DNA from: Yersinia aldovae ATCC 35236
GTDB lineage: Bacteria; Pseudomonadota; Gammaproteobacteria; Enterobacterales; Enterobacteriaceae
DNA length: 64,000 bases
Assembly: GCF_000173735.1 (NCBI RefSeq)
Contig: NZ_ACCB01000011.1
Coordinates: 1-64,000, forward strand
Direction: 5' to 3'
Both the position numbers and the translations under genes were made by a program. The notes under the pieces were generated by a model, which did not search any database, had not been told where the DNA came from, and was given only the letters and a program-made list of their open reading frames with translations. Below, piece after piece: positions 1 to 11,067 of the stretch. Positions within the stretch are counted from its first letter, which is position 1. Each line of letters begins with the position of its first letter.

Positions 1-62
1 CAGGTAAGTGATTCGGATGAATAAGAGCAGCTAACAACGCTACAATTTCAAGAACGCGGGGG
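1..62. repeat. Partial ERIC-type repeat at window edge
   Basis: The bases before yqjG match the right half of an ERIC element: AAGTAAGTGAT-like core, CAGCTAACAAC, then an imperfect end of the form CTTCAAGNACGNAGGG. The left half is outside the window. The element ends right at the GGGGG ribosome binding site of yqjG, so it would form part of that gene's 5' UTR. Confidence 0.6.
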
Positions 63-67
63 ATAGA

Positions 68-1054
68 ATGGGGCAGCTCATAGACGGCATGTGGAAAGAC
101 ATCTGGTATGACACCCAATCTACCGGCGGCCACTTCAAACGTTCCACATCACAGTTCCGCAATTGGGTTAGCGCTGATGGTCAAGCAGGCCCGCAAGGTA
201 ACGCCGGTTTTAAAGCCGAGGCACATCGTTACCATTTATATGTTTCTCTCGCCTGCCCGTGGGCGCACCGCACCTTATTAATGCGCAGCTTGAAAGGGCT
301 TGAATCACTGATTTCAGTATCAGTGGTGCATCCACTGATGCAGGAGAATGGCTGGACATTCGACAGCGACTTCCCCGCAGCCACTGGCGATGAGCTGTAT
401 CAGCTTGATTATCTGTATCAACTCTATCTGCGCGCAGACCCCCATTATAGTGGGCGCGTGACGGTGCCGGTGTTATGGGATAAACAGCAGCAAACTATTG
501 TCAGTAATGAATCCGCCGATATTATTCGCATGTTCAATAGTGCTTTCGATAGCGTAGGGGCAAAAGCGGGTGATTACTATCCGCTTGAATTACGTGGATG
601 TATTGATGACATCAATGGTTGGATTTACGATCAAGTCAATAATGGTGTTTATAAAACGGGTTTTGCCACCACGCAGAGCGCCTACGACGAAGCGGTAAAT
701 ATGTTGTTCGATGCATTGGACAAAGTAGAGCAGATTCTGGCAAAACAACGTTATCTGACCGGCGAGCAGTTAACTGAGACCGATTTGCGTTTATGGACTA
801 CGCTGGTGCGTTTTGATTCAGTGTATGTCACGCATTTCAAGTGTGATAAGCACCGTATCAGCGATTATCACAACTTATATGGCTTTTTACGCGATATTTA
901 CCAGATAGCTGGAATCGCCGCAACGGTAGACTTTGCCCATATTCGTCATCATTACTATCGCAGCCACGGCACCATCAACCCTTACGGTATTATTTCCATC
1001 GGCCCACAGCAAGACCTGCTGGAGCCGCATGGCCGAGATACCCGTTTTGCTTAG
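68..1054 (+). CDS. yqjG: Glutathionyl-hydroquinone reductase YqjG
   Basis: Xi-class glutathione transferase that reduces glutathionyl-hydroquinones to hydroquinones using glutathione, in the cytoplasm. The 328-residue length is typical of the family. The catalytic cysteine is Cys63 in the motif LACPWAHRT of the N-terminal thioredoxin-like domain. A helical GST C-terminal domain follows from about residue 170 (DINGWIYDQVNNGVYKTG). The ATG follows a GGGGG ribosome binding site directly. The convergent neighbour is yhaJ; yqjG, yhaJ and yhaK also cluster in E. coli. Role in quinone detoxification is from family knowledge. Confidence 0.95.
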   Translation: MGQLIDGMWKDIWYDTQSTGGHFKRSTSQFRNWVSADGQAGPQGNAGFKAEAHRYHLYVSLACPWAHRTLLMRSLKGLESLISVSVVHPLMQENGWTFDSDFPAATGDELYQLDYLYQLYLRADPHYSGRVTVPVLWDKQQQTIVSNESADIIRMFNSAFDSVGAKAGDYYPLELRGCIDDINGWIYDQVNNGVYKTGFATTQSAYDEAVNMLFDALDKVEQILAKQRYLTGEQLTETDLRLWTTLVRFDSVYVTHFKCDKHRISDYHNLYGFLRDIYQIAGIAATVDFAHIRHHYYRSHGTINPYGIISIGPQQDLLEPHGRDTRFA

Positions 1055-1079
1055 TAACAGGTTAACACACTGTCGCCGC

Positions 1080-1976
1080 TCACTTATTCGCAAACAGTTT
1101 GGGGATCTCGCGCAGACACCACGACTTGGCCTCACCCATACTGTCACGCCGCCATGCCATAATAATATCGGCCTCACGGCTATATTCCGGCCCGACAACC
1201 TTTAAGCGCCCCGCTTCAATGTCTTTCTCTACCATCTCATACGGCATGGTTGCAACCCCCAGACCCGCTAATAATGCCCGCCGCTTATCTTCAATGGTAC
1301 TGACAGTGAGCCGTTGCTGTTTATCCAGCAGTTGTACCGAAATAACGGGGCGCTCACGGGCCGTATCTGCCACAGCAACGGCGCGATATTTTACCCGCGT
1401 AAGCTCAGAGAGCGGCTCTGGTTCCAGATGAATGGGGTGATCCGGACTGGCAACATAAATACTGGTCACTTTATACAGTTTACGGCTGTTAATCTCCGAA
1501 GATGCGCGAAAGTGCATATCTGGTGCAATCACGATATCGGCACGCCCCTGCTCTAATCGCTCCCATGCACCGGCTAATACTTCAGTAAAAATAGACATTT
1601 GGGTATTGGCTTTAAGTGCCAATTTGTCGATAAGGGGGAACAACTTCCACGCCGGTGATAACGCCTCGCTGACGAGAGTGATGTGAGTTTCCCAACCGCG
1701 TGCCAATGCCTCGGCATCGGTGGTCAGCTTATCAGCCGCCTCCAGCAGCACCCTGCCGCGATCCAATAACATGCGCCCGACGTTGGTAAATTTTGTACGA
1801 TGCCCTGACCGGTCAAATAACACCACATCCAGTTCATCTTCCAACTTCTGCATGGTATAGCTCAACGCAGAAGGCACACGACCCAGCTCATCGGCCGCTG
1901 CCGCAAAACTGCCACGGCGATCAATGGCATCCATCACTCTTAATGCTTCTAACGTTAGCGCCCGATCTTTAGCCAT
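1080..1976 (-). CDS. yhaJ: LysR-type regulator YhaJ
   Basis: DNA-binding transcription factor of 298 residues, close to E. coli YhaJ along its whole length. The N-terminal winged helix-turn-helix is at about residues 5-65 (GSFAAAADELGRVPSALSY), and a periplasmic-binding-like effector domain follows. In E. coli YhaJ senses aromatic compounds such as dinitrotoluene and activates yqjF; it also affects virulence genes in pathogenic strains. I chose the internal ATG giving MAKDRALTLEAL because it matches the family start; four extra codons are possible upstream. It is divergent from yhaK, which it may control. Confidence 0.93.
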   Translation of the reverse strand: MAKDRALTLEALRVMDAIDRRGSFAAAADELGRVPSALSYTMQKLEDELDVVLFDRSGHRTKFTNVGRMLLDRGRVLLEAADKLTTDAEALARGWETHITLVSEALSPAWKLFPLIDKLALKANTQMSIFTEVLAGAWERLEQGRADIVIAPDMHFRASSEINSRKLYKVTSIYVASPDHPIHLEPEPLSELTRVKYRAVAVADTARERPVISVQLLDKQQRLTVSTIEDKRRALLAGLGVATMPYEMVEKDIEAGRLKVVGPEYSREADIIMAWRRDSMGEAKSWCLREIPKLFANK

Positions 1977-2086
1977 TATTCTTCTCAATCAGGAAATTTG
2001 AATATTGCGACCAGATTAACTGGCTAACAATCCGGCGTCCAGACGATTACCATCTGTTTATCGATTAATATTGGGATAGAACAATC

Positions 2087-2791
2087 ATGATCACATGCAG
2101 AACAGCAAAACAGTGCGGGCAAGCTGACTATGGTTGGTTTCAGGCGCGTTATACCTTCTCTTTTGGCCACTATTTTGATCCTAAATTATTAGGTTACGCT
2201 TCACTGCGCGTTTTGAATCAGGAAGTGCTGGCACCGGGTGCGGCCTTCCAACCAAAAACCTACCCACCTGTCGATATTCTGAACCTGATTTTACAAGGTG
2301 ATGCAGAGTATCGGGACAGCTTGGGTAACCATGTGAGCGCTAAAACTGGTGATGTACTGCTGTTCTCCACCCAGCCCGGCGTCAGCTATAGCGAACATAA
2401 TCTAAACAGTGATAAGCCATTGACCCGAATGCAATTATGGCTGAATGCTTGTCCTAAACAGGAAAATAACCCAGCTCAGCGGCTGTCATTATGTACACAA
2501 TCATTACGGCTTTTGGCCTCGCCTGATGGTGAGCACGGCAGCCTGACACTGCGCCAGCAAGTATGGGTACATCATCTGGATTTAGCCGCCGGCGAACAAC
2601 ATACGATTGATTTGCACGGTACCAGAGCTTATCTGCAATCCATTCATGGAACCGTCGCCGTGGCAGGCCCTCAAAGCAATGAGCCACAGCGACTGACCTG
2701 CGGTGACGGCGCGTTTGTGCGAGAAGAGCAGCATCTGGTGATTAAAGCTGAAACCCCACTGCGGGCGCTGCTGATTGATTTGCCTGAGTGA
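2087..2791 (+). CDS. yhaK: Pirin-family protein YhaK
   Basis: A bicupin of the pirin family, 234 residues, cytoplasmic. The N-terminal cupin carries FGHYFDPK and PVDILNLILQGDAEYRDSLG; the second cupin follows from about residue 130 (SLTLRQQVWVHHLDLAAGEQ). E. coli YhaK has been described as responsive to reactive oxygen and chlorine species, but its reaction is unknown. It is transcribed away from yhaJ across a 110-bp gap, which suggests control by that regulator. Confidence 0.9.
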   Translation: MITCRTAKQCGQADYGWFQARYTFSFGHYFDPKLLGYASLRVLNQEVLAPGAAFQPKTYPPVDILNLILQGDAEYRDSLGNHVSAKTGDVLLFSTQPGVSYSEHNLNSDKPLTRMQLWLNACPKQENNPAQRLSLCTQSLRLLASPDGEHGSLTLRQQVWVHHLDLAAGEQHTIDLHGTRAYLQSIHGTVAVAGPQSNEPQRLTCGDGAFVREEQHLVIKAETPLRALLIDLPE

Positions 2792-2865
2792 ATGAGGGCG
2801 GTAAATCCGGTCAATACTTAATGGGAGGAACACGAGGTTCCACCCGAGTTAACCCAGCGGGCAGA

Positions 2866-3882
<1,017 letters not shown>

Positions 3883-3980
3883 TTATTTACCATCACAAGG
3901 CATTCACCAAATGAATATCGGTTGCAGAAAAGGTAGCAAATGCCTGGGCTGAGTATTAGAGGGATAAATGTGCATGGGTA

Positions 3981-3997
3981 TATGAATTTAATTCATA
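3981..3997. promoter_or_regulatory. Palindromic operator candidate between reductase and LysR gene
   Basis: TATGAATTTAATTCATA is a perfect 17-bp inverted repeat in the divergent spacer. It contains T-N11-A spacing (LysR box form), the usual recognition pattern of LysR regulators. It lies about 50 bp upstream of the ancestral start of the LysR gene. Assignment as the binding site of that regulator is inference. Confidence 0.5.
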
Positions 3998-4047
3998 AAT
4001 ATAGCTATACTCGAAAATACCATTCGCTAATCGGTCAGGCATTCCTG

Positions 4048-4941
<894 letters not shown>

Positions 4942-4949
4942 TCCAAACA

Positions 4950-5210
4950 AAAACCCCGCCGAAGCGGGGTTTTATGGAATGAGTGGAGTTGACCGGTAAG
5001 CCGCTTTCTTTTGGTGAAAAGCGTCGTGGACAGTCATTCCTCTCAAACATACATCACATAAACAAAAACCCCGCCGAAGCGGGGTTTTGCGGAATGAGTG
5101 GAGTTGACCGGTAAGCCGCTTTCTTTTGGTGAAAAGCGTCGTGGACAGTCATTCCTCTCAAACATATATCACATAAACAAAAACCCCGCCGAAGCGGGGT
5201 TTTGCGGAAT
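4950..5210 (-). repeat. Tandem 115-bp repeats of the rnpB 3' end and terminator
   Basis: Downstream of rnpB the sequence repeats with a period of 115 bp. The hairpin CCCCGCCGAAGCGGGG begins at 4954, 5069 and 5184. Each unit carries this terminator hairpin flanked by A and T runs, the 3'-terminal bases of rnpB (GAGTGGAGTTGACCGGTAAGCCG on the plus strand in part), and a copy of the GTCGTGGACAGTCATTCCTCT segment. E. coli rnpB is also followed by repeats of about this length holding part of the gene and terminators. The two complete spacers differ by only one or two bases. Confidence 0.9.
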
Positions 5211-5589
5211 GAGTGGAGTTGACCGGTAAGCCGGGTTCTGTCGTGGACAGTCATTCCTCTAGGCCAGCAATCGCTCACTGGCTCAAGCAGCCTACCCGGG
5301 TTCAGTACGGGCCGTACCATGTGAACCCCTATTTGGCCTTGCTCCGGGTGGAGTTTACCCTGCCACGAACTGTTGCCAGCCGCGCGGTGCGCCCTTACCG
5401 CACCCTTTCACCCTTACCTGATCCCACTTACGCGGGCCATCGGCGGTTTGCTCTCTGTTGCACTTGTCGTAGGCTTGCGCCTCCCAGGCGTTACCTGGCA
5501 CCCTGCCCTATGGAGCCCGGACTTTCCTCCCCTTCACCTGTCTCCCCCGAAAGGGACGGCAGCGAAGCGGCGACTGTCTAGTCAACTCC
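5211..5589 (-). ncRNA. rnpB: RNase P catalytic RNA (M1 RNA)
   Basis: The RNA subunit of RNase P, which cleaves 5' leaders from tRNA precursors. On the minus strand the sequence follows E. coli M1 RNA closely: GGGGAGGAAAGTCCGGGCTC, AGGGTGCCAGGTAACGCCTGG, GGTAAGGGTGAAAGGGTGCG, AAACTCCACCCGGAGCAAGG, and the 3' part CCACGACAGAACCCGGCTTA. Ends are set by comparison with the 377-nt E. coli RNA; the helix P1 strands GGAGTTGAC and GTCAACTCC pair as expected. It ends in a rho-independent terminator, present three times. Confidence 0.97.
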
Positions 5590-5596
5590 GCGGCGG

Positions 5597-5625
5597 ATTA
5601 TAATCACATTACTGTTGAATGTCAT
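5597..5625 (-). promoter_or_regulatory. rnpB promoter
   Basis: On the minus strand the -10 hexamer is a perfect TATAAT (5597-5602) and the -35 is ATGACA (5620-5625), 17 bp apart. The predicted start lies at the first base of RNase P RNA. The -35 overlaps the last codons of rsmI, so rnpB is transcribed from inside the end of the preceding gene. Confidence 0.8.
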
Positions 5626-6508
5626 CTTCCGCTTGCTCTTGAGCACTATCTTGCTGTTCAAGTGCATACTTATAGAGCGCATTCTTTTTCACGCCGTGGA
5701 TTTCAGCAACCAATGCTGCCGCTTTCTTCAGTGGTAACTCTTTTTGCAATAATGCTAAAGTACGTAATGCAGCGGCCGGTAAAGCATCATCAGCCTGCAC
5801 TTTATGCCCTTCAACAATCAAGACCATCTCACCCCGACGGCGGGTTTCTTCTTCCTGAACCCAGGCCAGTAGCTCACCAACCGGCGCGCCGTGAATAGAC
5901 TCATAGGTTTTGGTTAACTCTCTGGCAAGTACCACATAGCGTTGTGGGCCAAGTACGGTTACCATGTCCTGTAAACTTTCCAATAAGCGATGGGTTGATT
6001 CATAGAAGATCAGTGTTCGAGGTTCCTCAATCAGCGCTTGCAGAGTATCCTTACGGCCTTTGGTTTTCGCAGGCAGGAAGCCTTCGTAACAAAAACGATC
6101 AGAAGCAATACCTGCGGCAGAAAGTGCTGTAATCGCCGCGCAAGCGCCCGGTAATGGCACAACGCGGATGCCCGCTTCACGGCAACGGCGTACTAAATGG
6201 TAACCAGGATCGTTAATCAGCGGCGTGCCTGCATCTGAAACCAGTGCAATACTCTGGCCTTCTTGCAGTTTTGCCAGCAATACATCAGCTTTTTGTTGTT
6301 CGTTATGGTCATGAAGTGCAAACAGGCGGGCGCTAATCGCAAAGTGCTGTAACAGCAGCCCCGTATGGCGTGTATCTTCTGCCGCAATCAAATCAACGCC
6401 TTTCAGTACCTCTAGCGCCCGGTGGGTAATGTCCCCTGGATTACCGATTGGGGTAGGTACCACATAAAGCGTAGATGCAGAAATCACAGCTCGATCGTGT
6501 TGATTCAT
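5609..6508 (-). CDS. rsmI: 16S rRNA 2'-O-ribose C1402 methyltransferase RsmI
   Basis: SAM-dependent methyltransferase acting on C1402 of 16S rRNA in the ribosomal P site. The tetrapyrrole-methylase fold is shown by [20 protein letters not shown] near the N-terminus, [11 protein letters not shown], and [19 protein letters not shown]. The 299-residue length fits the family; the tail beyond residue 280 is Gln/Glu-rich and variable. It diverges from lpoA with about 60 bp between starts, the arrangement known for yraL-yraM in E. coli. Confidence 0.95.
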   Translation of the reverse strand: MNQHDRAVISASTLYVVPTPIGNPGDITHRALEVLKGVDLIAAEDTRHTGLLLQHFAISARLFALHDHNEQQKADVLLAKLQEGQSIALVSDAGTPLINDPGYHLVRRCREAGIRVVPLPGACAAITALSAAGIASDRFCYEGFLPAKTKGRKDTLQALIEEPRTLIFYESTHRLLESLQDMVTVLGPQRYVVLARELTKTYESIHGAPVGELLAWVQEEETRRRGEMVLIVEGHKVQADDALPAAALRTLALLQKELPLKKAAALVAEIHGVKKNALYKYALEQQDSAQEQAEDDIQQ

Positions 6509-6570
6509 TGTTTCATCCGAATTACCGATTTAATATTGAGCATCTTGAAAAAAACATCACTGGATACAGT

Positions 6571-8544
6571 ATGCTTTCCTCAACATTCGTTCGTTCCAAA
6601 GCAGGGCTTGTCCCTGTTGTTCTGGCTGCACTGATTCTGGCAGCCTGTTCAGGCAGAGCGCCACAAACGCTGCCACCTGCAAATATACAGGACGAAGCAA
6701 GCGCTAACTCTGATTATTATCTGCAACAGTTGCAACAGAGCAGTGATGATAACAAGGCTGACTGGCAATTACTCGCCCTTCGTGCCCTGTTACGCGAAGG
6801 GAAAATCCCTCAAGCGGCGGAACAGCTCGGTACTTTGCCAGCGGACCTGAGTGATACTCAGCGTCAGGAACAACAATTGCTGACCGCAGAATTGCTGATT
6901 GCGCAGAAAAACACCCCTGCCGCAGCCGATGTTCTTAGCAAGCTGGATGCCAGCAAGCTCTCAGCAAATCAGCAAGTTCGCTTCTATCAGGCGCAAATCG
7001 CCGCCAATCAGGGTAAAGCGACTCTGCCGCTGATTCGTGCGTTTATCGCTCAGGAGCCGCTGCTGAAAGATAAGGCCCATCAGGACAATATCGATGGCAC
7101 CTGGCAAGCGCTGGCGCAGCTCACGCCACAAGAATTAAATAACATTGTGATTAACGCGGACGAAAACGTGCTGCAAGGCTGGTTGGATTTACTGCACGTC
7201 TATCAGGATAACAAACAAGACCCCGATATGCTGAAAGCTGGCATTAAAGATTGGCAAAACCGTTATCCACAAAATCCGGCAGCGAAAAACCTGCCGACAG
7301 CGTTAACGCAAATCAGTAATTTTAGCCAGGCATCCACTGCAAAAATTGCCCTACTGCTGCCATTAAGTGGCCCAGCACAGGTGTTTGCCGATGCCATCCA
7401 ACAAGGTTTTACTGCCGCGCAAAATGGCTTGCCAGTGAATGCCCCGGCTCCGGTGACACCAGATGCAACGGCCACGACACCAACTGATGCCACTGCAACA
7501 CCGGTGACTGATATTGCCACGCCAGCGCCAGTGGCAACCCCTGTTGCCACCAGCCATGCACAGGTAAAAGTCTACGACACGACGACTCAACCGATCGCAG
7601 CATTGCTGGCGCAAGCTCAACAAGATGGCGCGACGCTGGTGGTCGGCCCGTTATTGAAACCGGATGTAGAACAACTGAGTGCAACGACCAGTACGCTTAA
7701 TATTCTGGCATTGAATCAGCCGGAAGTAAGCAAAAACAATCCGAATATCTGTTACTTCGCCCTGTCTCCAGAAGATGAAGCGCGCGATGCGGCTCATCAT
7801 TTATGGAGCCAGGAAAAGAGAATGCCGTTGCTGCTGACACCGCGTGGTGCCTTTGGTGATCGCGTCGCCAAAGCCTTTGCAGAAGAGTGGCAAAAGCAAG
7901 GTGGGCAGACGGTATTGCAGCAAAACTTTGGCTCAACGGCTGAGTTGAAACAAGCCATCAACAGTGGTGCGGGCATCCGCCTGACCGGTCAACCGGTGAG
8001 TGTTTCAAGCGCACCTGCCACAACACCAGCATCTGTTACCATTGCGGGCCTGACTATTCCTGCACCGCCGGTCGATGCACCTGTGGTTTCAACGTCTGTC
8101 GGTGGTAACATTGATGCGGTTTATATCATTGCCACACCAGCCGAACTGACACTGATTAAACCGATGATTGATATGGCGACCACCACCCGCAGCAAACCAT
8201 CGCTGTTTGCCAGCTCACGCAGCTATCAGGCCGGTGCTGGCCCGGATTACCGCCTGGAAATGGAAGGCGTGCAGTTTAGCGACATTCCATTGATGGCAGG
8301 GTCTAATCCAGCACTGATGCAACAGGCATCGGCTAAATATGCCAACGACTATTCGCTGGTGCGATTGTACGCTATGGGTATTGATGCATGGGCATTGTCG
8401 AATCACTTTGCCCAAATGCGCCAAATTCCTGGTTTCCAGGTCAGCGGTACTACCGGTGATTTGACCGCATCAGAAGATTGCGTGATCACCCGTAAACTGC
8501 CTTGGCTGCAATACCGTCAGGGGATGGTGGTGCCAGCAGCATAA
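6571..8544 (+). CDS. lpoA: Penicillin-binding protein activator LpoA
   Basis: Outer-membrane lipoprotein that activates the peptidoglycan synthase PBP1A (MrcA). The start giving [17 protein letters not shown] produces a signal peptide with lipobox LAAC (Cys26), 657 residues in all; an ATG 96 bp upstream would bury the signal. The N-terminal part (about 30-260) is TPR-like helical; the C-terminal part is periplasmic-binding-protein-like. Two low-complexity Ala/Thr/Pro segments lie at about residues 290-330 and 480-510. It heads lpoA-yraN-diaA-dolP. Confidence 0.95.
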   Translation: MLSSTFVRSKAGLVPVVLAALILAACSGRAPQTLPPANIQDEASANSDYYLQQLQQSSDDNKADWQLLALRALLREGKIPQAAEQLGTLPADLSDTQRQEQQLLTAELLIAQKNTPAAADVLSKLDASKLSANQQVRFYQAQIAANQGKATLPLIRAFIAQEPLLKDKAHQDNIDGTWQALAQLTPQELNNIVINADENVLQGWLDLLHVYQDNKQDPDMLKAGIKDWQNRYPQNPAAKNLPTALTQISNFSQASTAKIALLLPLSGPAQVFADAIQQGFTAAQNGLPVNAPAPVTPDATATTPTDATATPVTDIATPAPVATPVATSHAQVKVYDTTTQPIAALLAQAQQDGATLVVGPLLKPDVEQLSATTSTLNILALNQPEVSKNNPNICYFALSPEDEARDAAHHLWSQEKRMPLLLTPRGAFGDRVAKAFAEEWQKQGGQTVLQQNFGSTAELKQAINSGAGIRLTGQPVSVSSAPATTPASVTIAGLTIPAPPVDAPVVSTSVGGNIDAVYIIATPAELTLIKPMIDMATTTRSKPSLFASSRSYQAGAGPDYRLEMEGVQFSDIPLMAGSNPALMQQASAKYANDYSLVRLYAMGIDAWALSNHFAQMRQIPGFQVSGTTGDLTASEDCVITRKLPWLQYRQGMVVPAA

Positions 8545-8559
8545 AGTGATTCGGGCGAC

Positions 8560-8672
8560 AAATCTGTCTGGAACAGATTTGAACGCGGCTTGCAGCGGCC
8601 TCGCAGAGGCGAGGCCCATGGACGGGCCGAGTAACGAGCGTAACTAACAACCCTGCAACCTCAAGGACGAAG
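8560..8672. repeat. ERIC-like repeat with divergent core
   Basis: The lpoA-yraN spacer contains GCAGCGGCCTCGCAGAGGC, then GAGGCCCATGGACGGGCC, GAGTAACGAGCG and an ERIC-type end CCCTGCAACCTCAAGGACGA. A second copy with the same core lies at 45872-45989. The GCCTC/GAGGC arms can fold into a hairpin in the operon transcript. The ends resemble ERIC but the core is not the standard ERIC core. Confidence 0.55.
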
Positions 8673-8676
8673 AAAA

Positions 8677-9030
8677 ATGAGCCAACGGAGTATTGGCAAA
8701 CAGTATGAAATACAGGCCCGCCACCATCTGGAGCGGGCTGGTTTAGCATTTCAGGCAGCCAATGTGACCTGCCGTGGTGGTGAAATTGACCTCATTATGC
8801 GTGACGGGGCAACTTGGGTATTTGTGGAAGTTCGCTTTCGACGCAATGCCCTGTTTGGTGGTGCTGCGGCCAGTATCACCTTTAGCAAGCAACAACGGCT
8901 ACTCCGTGCCGCCGCCGTTTGGCTGGCACAGCGGGGCGCCAGTTTTGCCACCACACCGTGCCGTTTTGATGTATTTGCCATCACGGGTAGCCAGACAGAG
9001 TGGCTGCCTAATGCCTTCAATGCGGATTGA
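8677..9030 (+). CDS. yraN: UPF0102 family protein YraN
   Basis: Small protein of 117 residues with a restriction-endonuclease-like fold. The conserved signature is [24 protein letters not shown], holding the E-D...E-V-K/R pattern of PD-(D/E)XK nucleases. The biochemical role is not established. It sits between lpoA and diaA, as in E. coli. ATG follows AAGGACGAAG. Confidence 0.92.
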   Translation: MSQRSIGKQYEIQARHHLERAGLAFQAANVTCRGGEIDLIMRDGATWVFVEVRFRRNALFGGAAASITFSKQQRLLRAAAVWLAQRGASFATTPCRFDVFAITGSQTEWLPNAFNAD

Positions 9031-9084
9031 CAATTTTCTCCGGCCTGATGCCGGGCGATATCTTACTGAGTGAGTTAAATCAAC

Positions 9085-9675
9085 GTGCTGGATAGAATCA
9101 AAGTCTGCTTTACTGAAAGTATTCAAACCCAGATTGCCGCGGCAGAGGCACTGCCTGACGCCATATCTCGTGCAGCGATGACGTTGGTTCAGTCACTGCT
9201 CAACGGCAATAAAATTCTTTGCTGTGGTAACGGCACCTCTGGGGCTAACGCGCAACATTTTGCGGCCAGTATGATAAACCGTTTTGAAACGGAGCGGCCA
9301 AGTCTGCCTGCCATCGCTTTAAATGTTGATAATGTTGTGCTGACCGCCATTACTAACGACCGTTTGCACGATGAAGTCTACGCCAAACAGGTGCGGGCGC
9401 TCGGCCATGCCGGTGATGTTTTGCTCGCCATTTCCACTCGCGGCAATAGCCGTGATATTGTGAAAGCTGTCGAAGCGGCAGTCACCCGTGATATGACCAT
9501 CGTCGCACTTACCGGTTACGATGGTGGTGAACTGGCCGGTTTGTTGGGTCAGCAGGATGTCGAAATCCGCATTCCTTCACACCGCAGCGCCAGAGTTCAA
9601 GAAGTACATATGCTCACAGTGAATTGTCTGTGTGACTTAATTGATAACACCCTATTTCCTCATCAGGACGATTAA
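9085..9675 (+). CDS. diaA: DnaA initiator-associating protein DiaA
   Basis: SIS-domain protein of 196 residues that binds DnaA as a tetramer and helps its assembly on oriC, timing replication initiation. The SIS core is seen in [22 protein letters not shown] and [20 protein letters not shown]. It resembles the GmhA heptose isomerase family but is placed as DiaA by context. Translation starts at GTG. It is followed 10 bp later by dolP. Confidence 0.95.
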   Translation: MLDRIKVCFTESIQTQIAAAEALPDAISRAAMTLVQSLLNGNKILCCGNGTSGANAQHFAASMINRFETERPSLPAIALNVDNVVLTAITNDRLHDEVYAKQVRALGHAGDVLLAISTRGNSRDIVKAVEAAVTRDMTIVALTGYDGGELAGLLGQQDVEIRIPSHRSARVQEVHMLTVNCLCDLIDNTLFPHQDD

Positions 9676-9685
9676 AGGAGCACGA

Positions 9686-10261
9686 ATGAAGGTTGGTTAC
9701 ATATTTGCCCTGCTATTCAGCGCCCTGCTGTTGCAAGGTTGTGTCGGCGCAGTGGTGGTTGGCACCGCAGCAGTTGCAACCAAATCCGTCACGGACCCAC
9801 GTTCGGTCGGTACTCAGGTCGATGACGGTACATTGGAAGCCCGAGTCGTTAACGCGTTAAGTAAAGATCAGCAGATAAAAAGTCAGACGCGATTTGTGGT
9901 TACCGCTTATCAAGGGAAAGTCCTGCTCACGGGCCAAACACCAAACGCAGAGCTGTCTAGCCGCGCTAAACAGATTGCAGCGGGTGTCGACGGTGCAACA
10001 GAAGTGTACAACGAGATGCGCTTGGGTAAACCGGTTGATCTGACCACCGCATCAATGGACACCTGGATCACCACTAAAGTCCGGTCACAGCTACTGACCG
10101 CCGACTCGGTTAAATCCTCCAATGTGAAGGTGACCACTGAAAACGGCGAAGTGTTCCTGCTGGGCCTGGTAACTCAGCAAGAAGGGCAATCAGCGGCACA
10201 GATTGCCAGCCAGGTTAGTGGCGTTAAGCATGTCACTACAGCGTTTACTCTCGTGAAATAA
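9686..10261 (+). CDS. dolP: Outer-membrane lipoprotein DolP (YraP), two BON domains
   Basis: Division- and outer-membrane-stress-associated lipoprotein, 191 residues. It has a signal peptide with lipobox LLQGC (Cys19) and two BON domains, about 45-110 (LEARVVNALSKDQQIKSQTRF) and 120-190 (DTWITTKVRSQLLTADSVKS). BON domains bind anionic phospholipid, and in E. coli DolP goes to the septum and supports BAM function. The ATG at 9686 follows AAAGGAG; earlier in-frame starts would overlap diaA and spoil the signal peptide. In E. coli it is under sigma-E. Confidence 0.95.
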   Translation: MKVGYIFALLFSALLLQGCVGAVVVGTAAVATKSVTDPRSVGTQVDDGTLEARVVNALSKDQQIKSQTRFVVTAYQGKVLLTGQTPNAELSSRAKQIAAGVDGATEVYNEMRLGKPVDLTTASMDTWITTKVRSQLLTADSVKSSNVKVTTENGEVFLLGLVTQQEGQSAAQIASQVSGVKHVTTAFTLVK

Positions 10262-10290
10262 TCCGTTAGTTAGAAAGAGCAATCCTATTA

Positions 10291-10320
10291 TGGGCCGGGA
10301 GAAATCCAGGCCCATTTTTA
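10291..10320 (+). terminator. Terminator after dolP
   Basis: The stem TGGGCC/GGCCCA (10291-10296 with 10309-10314) with a 12-base loop is followed by TTTTTA. It lies 30 bp after the dolP stop and ends the lpoA-dolP operon. Confidence 0.75.
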
Positions 10321-10341
10321 ACTATCCAAAACATCAAACCA

Positions 10342-11067
10342 TTAGTCTAAATCATTCGCCTGAATGAACTCTTTCCCACCCAACTGCCGCATCTGGCGCA
10401 ATATCCACTGTTGGCGTGAAATGACATAACCCGATGGCGCATTCACCTTAAAACGCAGTGGATTGGGTAGAACTGCCGCTAATAGAGCGGCTTCTGATGC
10501 GCTCAATTTACTGGCCGGTTTATTGAAGAAATGGCGAGCCGCCGCTTCTACGCCAAAAATACCGTCGCCAAACTCCGCAATATTTAGATAAACTGTCAGG
10601 ATACGACGCTTGGTCCACACCAACTCAATACCTGCGGTCAATCCCACTTCCAGACCTTTACGCACCCAGCTACGGCCATCCCAGAGAAACAGGTTTTTGG
10701 CGGTTTGTTGTGACAGGGTGGATGCACCACGGATACGATTTTGATTACGCTGGTTATGGGATAACGCCGACTCGATAGCACCAACATCAAAGCCCCAATG
10801 CCCGGGGAACTTTTGATCCTCAGCCGCCATAACCGCCAGCGCCATATAAGGTGAGATCTCATCCATCGGCACCCAGTCGGAGTGCGCAACATAAGAAAAA
10901 TCACCGGTAAGCCAGGCTCCCAGTTGCCTTTCGATCATCACCATAGAAAAAGGAACCGGCAAAAAGGCGAAAATCAAAATGCCCGCCAACCACAGCGCGA
11001 CGATGCCGATAATCCCCCGTTTCCCCCAATACCACAGCCAATTCAATTTGCGCCTGACTGACGTCAT
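10342..11067 (-). CDS. mtgA: Monofunctional biosynthetic peptidoglycan transglycosylase
   Basis: Glycosyltransferase family 51 enzyme that polymerises lipid II into glycan strands at the inner membrane, 241 residues. An N-terminal membrane segment lies at about 15-38 ([20 protein letters not shown]). The catalytic motif is [15 protein letters not shown] with Glu as the donor-site residue, followed by [17 protein letters not shown] and a [17 protein letters not shown] motif. No transpeptidase domain is present. Its start overlaps the elbB stop by 4 bp, so the two are translationally coupled. Confidence 0.96.
   Translation of the reverse strand: MTSVRRKLNWLWYWGKRGIIGIVALWLAGILIFAFLPVPFSMVMIERQLGAWLTGDFSYVAHSDWVPMDEISPYMALAVMAAEDQKFPGHWGFDVGAIESALSHNQRNQNRIRGASTLSQQTAKNLFLWDGRSWVRKGLEVGLTAGIELVWTKRRILTVYLNIAEFGDGIFGVEAAARHFFNKPASKLSASEAALLAAVLPNPLRFKVNAPSGYVISRQQWILRQMRQLGGKEFIQANDLD

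Noticed and set aside
2454-2833. Small antisense frames in yhaK
   Set aside because: They overlap a conserved gene and have no initiation signals.
4950-5210. Possible CRISPR-like or phage-type repeat array
   Set aside because: Units are 115 bp, nearly identical throughout, and derive from the rnpB 3' end and terminator; there are no variable spacers.
6475-6570. 32-codon extension of lpoA
   Set aside because: It would put extra residues before the lipoprotein signal peptide and overlaps the rsmI start; the ATG at 6571 fits the family.
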